From NCBI GenBank assembly GCA_023384575.1, contig JAHDVP010000021.1, positions 27,152 to 91,151 of the forward strand: a DNA stretch of 64,000 nucleotides, written 5' to 3'. This stretch comes from Acidobacteriota bacterium (GTDB taxonomy: Bacteria; Acidobacteriota; Vicinamibacteria; Vicinamibacterales; JAFNAJ01). Below, one piece after another: positions 57,061-64,000 of the stretch. Position 1 is the first letter of the stretch, and the number at the start of each line of letters is the position of its first letter. A model generated the notes under the pieces. That model saw only the letters and a program-made list of their open reading frames with translations. It was not told the DNA's origin and did no database searches. Made by a program: the position numbers and the translations under genes.

Positions 57061-58979
57061 TGAGCATCGGAACACTGGTTCGAGCCATGGCCCTCGTCGC
57101 GCTCGCGTGGATCGTCGTCCTCGGGCCGAGGTCGTACCCTTCCGTCGTCGCGGCGCTCGACGAGGCCTCGCTCCCGCGTGCCACCCTGCGCGTCGAGAGC
57201 ACGAGCTGCGAGCGGCCCGACATCGACTCGCTCCGCTGGACGTGCCGCGCGGGCGGACCGCTTGCCGCGCCGGTCGCCGCAGGCGTCGCCTCCGGCGTGT
57301 ACCTCTACGAGATCCTCGGCGAGGAGCCCGAGGGCCGCTACGACATTGGCGACGAGGTCGAGGTCGCCATCGTGCGTGGTCCGCTCGGTGGTGCGACGCT
57401 GGTCGACGGCGTCGCCCCGGGAGCGCAGGCCGAGGCGCGTCTTCGATGGCTGATCCGGCAGCCGACGTGGAGCCTCGCCGCCGCCGGCCTCGCCTGGCTG
57501 CTGCTCGTCGCAGCGGGCTGGCAGCAGCGCGCACGGCCCGGGGTGCTGGAGTTGATGACGTGGCCTGGTGCACCCGCGGTCGGGCTCGCGTCCTTCGGCC
57601 TCGCCATGGCGCTTGCCGCCGGCCCGTGGTTCGACGGCGCCTTCGGCGGGGGGGTGGCGGCACCTGTCGTGTTGACGGGCCTCGCGGCCGCGACCCTCCA
57701 CCGTGCCTTCTGGCGCTTCGACCGCACCGCGGGCACGCGCACGCGCGGGCGCGCCCTCGGGGCGTGGTGCGTGTTCGAAGTCCCCGTGCGCCTCGGTGCC
57801 GCAACCGACGTCCACCTCTTCGAGACGACGCGCATCGGGACGCCGTGGGACCAGCATCGTGTGGTGCTGGCCGAGTTCGGCGGGATGCACGAGATCGTTC
57901 GGGCGCGGCCGCGCCGCGCCGAGCGAATGGGCCGCGCGCTGGCTGCCTACCTGCACGTGCCGCTTCGCGACCCGCTAGGTGAAGTCGTTGGCGGGGTGCC
58001 CGCGCCGGTGGCGACCCGGGAGCCGGTCGTGTTCGACCTCGACGACGGCGACCCGGACGAGGACGTCCTCGACGAGACGGGAACCGACGAACCCGCTCTC
58101 GACCTCGTGGAGACCCCCGACACCTTCCCGCCGCTCCCCTCCGAGCGTCGTCATCACGCCGACCTGCGGGTACGGTGGCGCAACGCGCCGCGTGGGCTGG
58201 CCGTCCTCGTCGCGGTCGCGGCCGTTGCGCTCGGCGTGGCCGTCGTCAACACCGGCGGCATCGATCCGTTCGCGGCCCGACTGCTCGCGCCCGAGGTCAG
58301 CGCCTGGCCGGCGGGCAGCGTGATCCGCCGGGCGGCCGTGCAGGTGGTGGCGTGGCGCAACCAGCATCCGGAAACGCTCGACGCTCTGGTCCGACTGGCG
58401 CACACGGTCGACGCCGACGAGCCGCTGTGGCGGCCCGTGATGCTCGCCGCGCAGCGCGTACTGCGGCAGGACTTCCCTCTCGAGGAACCGCGCGACGCGC
58501 TCGCACGCCTCGACGCCGCGGCGTCGCGCGCACTCGACAGACCGCTCGGACCGCTCGGCGCCCTCGGCTGGCGCGAACTCGACGAGTACTTCGTGGCGTC
58601 GCTCGACGACATGGCCGGTCACGACGTGGCGCTGGCGGTCGAGCGGTTCAACAGCCTCGTCCCTCCAGAGGGGCTGCCGACCGCCGAGTGGTACCTGGCG
58701 TGGCTCGGCCCGGCGCTCGCGGACGGCCGGCCCATTGCGTTCGCCATCGTGGCCGACGGGTCCACCGAGATCTGGAAACCGCTGGCCGTGCCGCCTGCGG
58801 CGCTCGAGGCGGGCGCCAGGCGCATCAGGGCCGCCACCATCGGCGAGGCGCTGGCGGTCGGCTTGTGGGGCCTGCCCCGCTATCGGCCCGCGTCACACGA
58901 CGTGGACGTCGCTGGGTGGTGGACGCCCATCGCCGAGCGACGTGGCCTGCCTCGCGTGGCACCGGTCATCGGCCGGTAG
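57060..58979 (+). CDS. Large uncharacterised membrane protein in a TRAP operon
   Basis: 639 residues, no known family recognised. It has a membrane helix at about 5-25, a beta-rich outer segment (VYLYEILGEEPEGRYDIGDE with VEVAIVRGPLGG, faintly like DUF3592), three or four helices at about 140-225, a long cytoplasmic part with an acidic stretch (DLDDGDPDEDVLDETGTDEP), another helix at about 380-400, and a C-terminal domain of about 235 residues. ATG 57060 overlaps the TRAP permease stop by one base, so the protein is co-translated. It might sense or regulate the transporter. The C-terminal domain has no cysteine-rich or catalytic motif that I can see. Confidence 0.7.
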   Translation: MSIGTLVRAMALVALAWIVVLGPRSYPSVVAALDEASLPRATLRVESTSCERPDIDSLRWTCRAGGPLAAPVAAGVASGVYLYEILGEEPEGRYDIGDEVEVAIVRGPLGGATLVDGVAPGAQAEARLRWLIRQPTWSLAAAGLAWLLLVAAGWQQRARPGVLELMTWPGAPAVGLASFGLAMALAAGPWFDGAFGGGVAAPVVLTGLAAATLHRAFWRFDRTAGTRTRGRALGAWCVFEVPVRLGAATDVHLFETTRIGTPWDQHRVVLAEFGGMHEIVRARPRRAERMGRALAAYLHVPLRDPLGEVVGGVPAPVATREPVVFDLDDGDPDEDVLDETGTDEPALDLVETPDTFPPLPSERRHHADLRVRWRNAPRGLAVLVAVAAVALGVAVVNTGGIDPFAARLLAPEVSAWPAGSVIRRAAVQVVAWRNQHPETLDALVRLAHTVDADEPLWRPVMLAAQRVLRQDFPLEEPRDALARLDAAASRALDRPLGPLGALGWRELDEYFVASLDDMAGHDVALAVERFNSLVPPEGLPTAEWYLAWLGPALADGRPIAFAIVADGSTEIWKPLAVPPAALEAGARRIRAATIGEALAVGLWGLPRYRPASHDVDVAGWWTPIAERRGLPRVAPVIGR

Positions 58980-59283
58980 CCGGTCGCCGATGGCCGAATC
59001 CGACGGTCAGGCCGTCATGTGGGACGCAACGAGGATGCGGTTCTCGGTTTCAGGGGCGTATGCCCAGGGGTAGTCCAGGGCCAGCCGTGTGGTCAATCCT
59101 CTTGATTTGATCAAGAAGGAATGTGGCCGCAGTAACTCACTGAAACATTTGGTTTTGACGGTACTATTGATGTAAAGTGGCTTTGCCACTAGGGCCTGTG
59201 TCGGCCGTCGCCAAGCCGCCGCCCGTCCGTCCCCTGCCTCCAGGCCAGCCCCTCGCCGGCCAGTGAGAGGAGAAGGCCGCGTC
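58980..59283 (+). promoter_or_regulatory. AT-rich control region before the pectate lyase gene
   Basis: 304 bases with a marked AT-rich pocket (about 59090-59190). It holds two short palindromes: CTTGAT-TTG-ATCAAG at 59101-59115 (flanked by TCCT/AAGGA) and AGTGGC-TTT-GCCACT at 59176-59190. TTGACG at 59155-59160 may be a -35 box for the genes to the right. The palindromes look like operator sites for a sugar-responsive repressor (LacI/GntR type), which is inference. Confidence 0.5.
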
Positions 59284-60750
59284 ATGAAGCGCGTCATCGT
59301 CGCTCTCGTCCTGTCAGTTCTTCTCGCGCCCGCCGTCAACGCTCAGCCCTCGCGTGACGAGACCCTGGCCGTCATGAAGAAGGCGGCCACCTTCATGACC
59401 GAGACCGTGGCCCATCGTGGCGGATACGTGTGGGCGGTGTCCGACGACCTGAAGACGCGCTGGGGCGAAGTGCCGGCGCGCCCCAGCCAGGTCTGGGTGC
59501 AGGGCGGGACGCCGATGGTGGGGCAGGCACTGCTCGACGCCTGGGAGGCGACCGGCGACGTCTACTACCTGAACGCCGCACGGCGCGCCGTCGACGTGCT
59601 CGTCTTCGGTCAGACGCCGCACGGGGGGTGGCACTACTTCATCGACTTCGACCCCAAGGGCCTGCCTCACTGGTACAAGACGCGTGCCTCGCGGTTCCTC
59701 TTCGGCTACGAGGAGTACCGCCACTACTACGGCAACGCCACCTACGACGACGAGGTGACGCCCGACGCCGCCAGGTTTCTCTTGCGCTTCTACACGACGA
59801 CGCTCGAGACGGCCTATCGTGTGCCGCTGCTGAAGGCGCTCGATTTCGTCATGCAGTCGCAGTACCCGAACGGGGCGTGGCCGCAGCGCTACCCGCTGCG
59901 GTACGAGTTCGCGCACGACGGTTTGCCCGACTACACGTCCTTCTACACGCTCAACGATGGCGCGATGTTCGGCGCGATCGAGCTGCTCGTCGAGGCCTAT
60001 CACGCGCTCGGAGATGCGCGCTACTTCGAGGCGGCCCGTCGCGGTGCCGATTTCCTCATCGCCGTCCAGGGCCCAGAAGGTCAGGCGGCGTGGGCCGAGC
60101 AGTACGACACCGACATGCGGCCGGCCGCGGCGCGTACGCACGAGCCCGCGGGCTACGTCATTCGTGAGAGCCGCGACGCCATCCGCATCCTCGAAATGTT
60201 CTACGTGTTGACGGGCGACCGCCGCTACCTTCGACCCATCCCCGGCTGCCTGGCATGGTACGAGCGCGTGAACCGCGAGGCGGCCGAATTCGCCAGGCCT
60301 CCGGCGCGGTACTACGAGCCCGGGACGAACCTGCCCATCTACGTCGTCGGTACCGACGGGCGCACACCAGAGGGCTACGGTGTACAGGAGTGGCGCAAGG
60401 CGCCTCGTGACGGCGCCGAAGTGCGCGAGGTCGTCGATGTCACACCCATCCGACGGCAGTACGAAGAGGTGGCCGCGCTGCTCACAGCCGAGGCGCGCGC
60501 CAGCTACCACGACCGGCACTGGGGCCGTCGGCTGCAGCCCGAGGTGCCTGAAGGTGACGCGGTGAAGCGGGTCATCGAGGCGCTCGACCCGCGAGGGGCC
60601 TGGGTCACCGACGACGTGATGGTGCACGAAATCGTCGACGACGACCGGATGCGGCCGGGAACGCACGTCGCCATTCGCGGGATCTCCACGGCCGTGTTCG
60701 TTCGAAACCTCCGGTTGCTCACCGCTTACGTCGACCGACCCGCGCGATGA
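59284..60750 (+). CDS. Pectate lyase, polysaccharide lyase family 10-like
   Basis: 488 residues. A signal peptide (MKRVIVALVLSVLLAPAVNA) precedes an alpha/alpha-toroid of the Pec_lyase (PL10) type that cleaves polygalacturonate by beta-elimination. Repeated helical pairs end in family blocks such as FVMQSQYPNGAWPQRYPLRY, YTSFYTLNDGAMFGAIELL, GQAAWAEQYDTDMRPAAART, and HEPAGYVIRESRDAIRILEM. The C-terminal 120 residues differ from classical PL10 enzymes. It acts outside the cell or in the periplasm. Overlaps the next gene by four bases (ATGA). Confidence 0.85.
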   Translation: MKRVIVALVLSVLLAPAVNAQPSRDETLAVMKKAATFMTETVAHRGGYVWAVSDDLKTRWGEVPARPSQVWVQGGTPMVGQALLDAWEATGDVYYLNAARRAVDVLVFGQTPHGGWHYFIDFDPKGLPHWYKTRASRFLFGYEEYRHYYGNATYDDEVTPDAARFLLRFYTTTLETAYRVPLLKALDFVMQSQYPNGAWPQRYPLRYEFAHDGLPDYTSFYTLNDGAMFGAIELLVEAYHALGDARYFEAARRGADFLIAVQGPEGQAAWAEQYDTDMRPAAARTHEPAGYVIRESRDAIRILEMFYVLTGDRRYLRPIPGCLAWYERVNREAAEFARPPARYYEPGTNLPIYVVGTDGRTPEGYGVQEWRKAPRDGAEVREVVDVTPIRRQYEEVAALLTAEARASYHDRHWGRRLQPEVPEGDAVKRVIEALDPRGAWVTDDVMVHEIVDDDRMRPGTHVAIRGISTAVFVRNLRLLTAYVDRPAR

Positions 60751-62147
60751 GGGGACCTGGACCGATGACACACCGAACTGCCTGCCTGGCCGCCTTCGCG
60801 GCCGCGCTCCTCGTCTTCGCCGGGGGCCTCGTCGCGGCCCAGGGCCGTCCCTGGTACACCGAGGGCGACTTCCATCCCAGTGTCCGCTGGGTGTTCGAGC
60901 TCACGAACGACCTCGACGAGGACCGGGTCAACACGCCCGTGGTGATTCGCCGCGATCAAGTGCCCGTGGCCGACCTCCACGAGCTCAGGGTCACCGTCGT
61001 CGACCCGTCGTTGCCGCCGCTGCCAGAGCCGACACCGGAGCGCCTCAGGGTCTACGGGGGCCACGACCGTCGCGGCGAGGCGCACGGCCAGGGGCTGATG
61101 CAGCAGATGGACGACCTCGACAAGGACGGCATCTGGGACGAGCTGTTCTTCATCACCGACCTGAAGGCCCGCGAGACCAGGCGCATCGATCTGTATCTCG
61201 GCACGAACCACCGCGGCTGGCACCCTCACGAGACGCACGCCGGCATCGGCAGCTACATGCGGCACGTCGTGCCGTTCTGGGAGTCGAAGCACATTGGGTG
61301 GAAGCTCTGGTTCCCGACGAGCGTCGACGTGTACGCCAAGCGCGAGCCGATGCTGATGGCTCACCGTCTCTACATGGAGAACCTCGATGGCTACGGCGTC
61401 GCCATCATCGACCCGGCCATGGGGTCGGACATCCAGGCCGTGGCCGACACCTTCGGCGGCGGAGGCATCGGCGTCTTCGAAGTGCCCGACGATCCGTCGA
61501 AGATCTCGACACCGCGCTTCACGCCAGCTCGCGAGGCGGCCGGTATCGTCGAGCCGTTCAACGCCGGGCAGATCGGCGATACCCGCTACGCCTTCGACGT
61601 CGTCGTCAACGGCCCGATGCGCTCGATGATCCGTGTCAGGACGATGAACTGGCAGTCGGGCGCGGGGCAGTACGAGGTCGAGCAGCTCTACACGGCTTAC
61701 GCGCACCACAACTACTCGACGTGCGAGGTGCGCTTCACGCGCTTCCTGCCGAAGGTGGCCGGGGTGCGACCCGGCGCCGGGATTCGGAAGAAGCCCGACG
61801 AGCGGCACTTCTTCCAGAAGGGCGGCGTGGTGATCAGCGCCGGCCCCGAGGAGGTCATCGACCCGAACGTCGGCACGATCTCCGAGATGGTCGATCTGAT
61901 CGCGAGCGCGCTCGTCGTCAAGGACGCCTACGCGCCGGAGTACCACTTCGTGCCCGACTGGCGTGGCAACCACACGTTTCGCGTGACCCCCGATTCCACC
62001 GGACGGTTCGAGTACCTCATCGCCGGTGGCTGGAGCGAAGGGGCCGTCCTGAACACCTACGACGCGTTCGAGGCGTACGTGCTGAAGACGGCAAGGGAGT
62101 GGCAGAGCCCGGTGCGCGTGCGCTTCGTGGCGGAGGAGCGGAAATAA
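60747..62147 (+). CDS. Secreted DUF4861 family protein
   Basis: 466 residues with a signal peptide (LAAFAAALLVFAGGLVAAQG). The mature protein matches DUF4861, a family often found in pectin and alginate utilisation loci: VFELTNDLDEDRVNTPVVIR, DLDKDGIWDELFFITDL, GIGSYMRHVVPFWESKHIGW, DLYLGTNHRGWHP. Biochemical function is unestablished; linkage to the pectate lyase argues for a part in handling uronate oligomers. ATG 60747 overlaps the lyase stop; ATG 60765 (MTHRTACL) would give a more compact signal peptide. Confidence 0.85.
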   Translation: MRGPGPMTHRTACLAAFAAALLVFAGGLVAAQGRPWYTEGDFHPSVRWVFELTNDLDEDRVNTPVVIRRDQVPVADLHELRVTVVDPSLPPLPEPTPERLRVYGGHDRRGEAHGQGLMQQMDDLDKDGIWDELFFITDLKARETRRIDLYLGTNHRGWHPHETHAGIGSYMRHVVPFWESKHIGWKLWFPTSVDVYAKREPMLMAHRLYMENLDGYGVAIIDPAMGSDIQAVADTFGGGGIGVFEVPDDPSKISTPRFTPAREAAGIVEPFNAGQIGDTRYAFDVVVNGPMRSMIRVRTMNWQSGAGQYEVEQLYTAYAHHNYSTCEVRFTRFLPKVAGVRPGAGIRKKPDERHFFQKGGVVISAGPEEVIDPNVGTISEMVDLIASALVVKDAYAPEYHFVPDWRGNHTFRVTPDSTGRFEYLIAGGWSEGAVLNTYDAFEAYVLKTAREWQSPVRVRFVAEERK

Positions 62148-62213
62148 TCGGGACAGGGCTGCGGTATGCTGCGGCTCCGTCCGCCTTCGTGGCGGCGAGT
62201 GTGGAGGCCGTTC

Positions 62214-63977
62214 ATGACCGAGCGTATCGGGTGCCGTCCAGCGGGTGTCGTGAGCGAGGCCGTTCGTCGACCGAGACGCGCCACGGCTGTCATGACCGTC
62301 GTCGTCGGAATGGCGATGGTCGCCCCGGGGGTCGGCGCGCAGGTGCAGCCGCAGCCGCGTCCGCCCGCAGGTGTCGCGCCGCCGCCGGCGCCGCCCGTCA
62401 TCTCGACGCCCTCCGGGTCGGCGGTCGTCGAACAGACCTCCGACGGTCACCGGCCGCCGCCGACCCTCGTCGCGAGCTTCGACGGGCTCGGCGTGGGCTT
62501 CGAAGGGCCGCAGGGCAGTGCCTTGCTTCGCAATCCCTCCGACAACACGCTGGCCGTCGGTCCGGACCACATCGTCCAGATCGTCAACACGCGGATGGCC
62601 ATTTTCACGAAGAAGGGCCAGCGGTTCGAGACGACGGGACGTGTGCTCTACGGCCCGGTGCCGACCAACAACGTCTTCCGCGGCTTTGGCGGCGCCTGCG
62701 AGGAGCGGAACAACGGCGACGCCGTCGTCCGGTACGACCAGCTCGCCGGCCGGTGGTTGATCGTCATGCCGATCTTCGCCCGTGGTCCGGTCCGGCCCGA
62801 TCAGCCGGCCGAGTGGACGGCCACCGGGCGCGTGCATCTCAGCCCGCCGGGACGTCCGGGCCAGCCCGGACCGGCGGTGCGGCTCTTCGAGCCGCCGGTG
62901 CTGCCGCCGCCCCCGCCGCCGACCCCGCGGCCGCCCGCGCCATCTGCCGACGCACCGCGAGGCCCGTACTCGATGTGCTACGCCATCAGCGCGGGCGCCG
63001 ACCCGTTTGGCCCGTACCATCGTTACGAGTTCCTGCGGCCGCTCTTTCCCGACTATCCGAGGCCGGCGGTGTGGCCCGACGGCTACTACGTGCCGACGAG
63101 CACCGGCGACGAGATCATCCAGAAACACGCGTGCGTGGTCGACCGCGCGAAGATGCTCGCCGGCGAGCCGGCCACCGAGCAGTGTTTCGTCGTTGATGGT
63201 GTGAACTTCCTGAACAGCGCCGACGTCGACGGGACGACTCCGCCGCCGCCGGGGGCGCCGAACATCGTCATGGCCACGGGCGGCGCGCAGCTGCGACAGG
63301 TGTTCGAGGACGCTGGCATCTACGTGTGGGCGTTTCACGTCGACTGGGCACGGCCGGAGCAGAGCCGGTTCGTGGGCCCCGACAAGGTCGACGTCGCGCC
63401 TTACCGTTATCTGTGCGACGGCCAGTTGACCCATTGCGTGCCGCAGCCGGGCAGCGATCGCCGGCTCGACGCGCAGGGCGACAAGATCATGTCCCGCCTC
63501 GTCTACCGGCGGATTGGCGACCGCGAGGCCGTGGTCGCCGTGCACTCGGTCAACACCACGGCCGGCGGCGGCGGCGTCCGCTGGTACGAGTTCGTGGTCG
63601 ATGCCAAACGCCGCGTGCGCCTCGCGCAGCAGGGCACGTACGCGCCGGACGGGGCGTTTCGCTGGATGGCGAGTCCGGCCCTCGACCGTGCGGGCAACCT
63701 CGTCGTCGGCTATTCGTTCGGCGCGCCCGATCGCTTCGTCGGCCAGCGAATCGCCGCGAGACTGGCCGACGACCCGCCCGGCGTGCTGAGCCTCGCCGAG
63801 CTGGTGCTCGTCGAGGGCGAAGCGGCGCAGGAGGCCATGCGCTGGCAGGACTACACGCAGACGGCCGTCGACCCGGACGACGACTGCACGATCTGGTACG
63901 TGGGCGACTACCTGCGGAAGGGCGCCGAGCAGTACACGAGCCGCATTGGCGCCGTCCGCCTGCCGGGGTGTCCGTGA
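62214..63977 (+). CDS. Uncharacterised secreted protein with proline-rich segments
   Basis: 587 residues. A signal sequence near residues 20-45 (AVMTVVVGMAMVAPGVGAQV) is followed by a proline-rich linker, then a beta-propeller-like region (NPSDNTLAVGPDHIVQIVNT, VVRYDQLAGRWLIVMPIF) with a proline-rich insertion at about 222-250 and two cysteine-containing loops. Repeated GPDHIVQIVN- and RYDQLAGRW-like units are typical of secreted proteins from soil bacteria annotated only as hypothetical. The C-terminus (WQDYTQTAVDPDDDCTIWYV) has an acidic calcium-loop appearance. ATG 62214 is preceded by GTGGAGG; a start at 62166 would lengthen the leader. Confidence 0.7.
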   Translation: MTERIGCRPAGVVSEAVRRPRRATAVMTVVVGMAMVAPGVGAQVQPQPRPPAGVAPPPAPPVISTPSGSAVVEQTSDGHRPPPTLVASFDGLGVGFEGPQGSALLRNPSDNTLAVGPDHIVQIVNTRMAIFTKKGQRFETTGRVLYGPVPTNNVFRGFGGACEERNNGDAVVRYDQLAGRWLIVMPIFARGPVRPDQPAEWTATGRVHLSPPGRPGQPGPAVRLFEPPVLPPPPPPTPRPPAPSADAPRGPYSMCYAISAGADPFGPYHRYEFLRPLFPDYPRPAVWPDGYYVPTSTGDEIIQKHACVVDRAKMLAGEPATEQCFVVDGVNFLNSADVDGTTPPPPGAPNIVMATGGAQLRQVFEDAGIYVWAFHVDWARPEQSRFVGPDKVDVAPYRYLCDGQLTHCVPQPGSDRRLDAQGDKIMSRLVYRRIGDREAVVAVHSVNTTAGGGGVRWYEFVVDAKRRVRLAQQGTYAPDGAFRWMASPALDRAGNLVVGYSFGAPDRFVGQRIAARLADDPPGVLSLAELVLVEGEAAQEAMRWQDYTQTAVDPDDDCTIWYVGDYLRKGAEQYTSRIGAVRLPGCP

Positions 63978-64000
63978 CGGCTGCGCCTTGAATCTCGGTC

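Noticed and set aside
59171..59190. A sigma-54-type promoter around TGGCTTTGCC
   Set aside because: The spacing and the -24/-12 consensus do not fit; the sequence is better explained as part of a short palindrome.
60726..63545. A 939-residue minus-strand open frame
   Set aside because: Antisense to the DUF4861 and secreted-protein genes and composed largely of Arg, His, Asp and Val; no recognisable family.

Overview
The window is one contiguous stretch of very GC-rich bacterial chromosome with dense coding and strong GC preference at third codon positions. There are no rRNA or tRNA genes and no phage or plasmid functions. A yebC-ruvC-ruvA-ruvB-fabH cluster, a protein kinase with C-terminal TPR repeats, Tat-exported IorAB-type dehydrogenases, a TonB receptor with an N-terminal carboxypeptidase-regulatory-like domain, and several trehalose routes together suggest a Gram-negative acidobacterium (perhaps Vicinamibacteria-like). 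That placement is inference from gene content, not a phylogeny.

Layout. 1-2.6 kb: an extradiol-dioxygenase-like gene, a membrane protein and a methyltransferase. 2.7-8.3 kb: housekeeping genes yebC, ruvCAB, fabH (start/stop overlaps throughout) and gltA. 8.35-26.1 kb: a minus-strand operon of eight genes for alpha-glucan and trehalose metabolism. In transcription order it encodes a FAD oxidoreductase, GlgX, GlgE, a TreS-maltokinase fusion, TreZ, TreY, a cation/proton antiporter, and an uninterrupted fusion of a second antiporter to a trehalose-6-phosphate-synthase (GT20) domain. 26.1-29.7 kb: an accessory, decaying island with an ornithine-cyclodeaminase remnant, a HicBA pair, rhamnose-gene remnants (rhaA-like, rhaD-like) cut by an IS630 fragment, a DUF4258/DUF2283 pair whose first gene has an in-frame TAG, and two unrecognised ORFs. 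29.7-36.5 kb: a CarH/LitR-like B12 photoreceptor regulator with a TIGR01777 epimerase, a fasciclin protein, queA, a deoxyhypusine-synthase-like protein, a 207-bp inverted-repeat element, a peroxiredoxin and a DUF937 protein. 36.6-42.4 kb: a DUF423 protein, an IorAB dehydrogenase, and a TonB receptor behind a TPP riboswitch. 42.4-48.7 kb: a TetR-TolC-MFP-RND efflux operon. 48.8-59 kb: an SLC13-type transporter with RCK_C domains, a Ser/Thr kinase, an ABM-domain protein, and a TAXI-TRAP transporter operon with DUF1850 and a large unknown membrane protein. 59.2-64 kb: a family 10 pectate lyase, a DUF4861 protein and an uncharacterised secreted protein.

How the genes work together. The large operon can debranch glycogen (GlgX), make trehalose from glucan ends (TreY/TreZ), interconvert maltose and trehalose and phosphorylate maltose (TreS-Mak), feed maltose-1-phosphate back to glucan (GlgE), and probably make trehalose-6-phosphate (GT20 domain). 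Two ion antiporters are translationally coupled to it, one covalently joined to the GT20 enzyme. This looks like an osmotic-stress module that joins ion transport to compatible-solute synthesis, and it is the most interesting system in the window. No otsB (trehalose-6-phosphate phosphatase) and no glgB are visible here.
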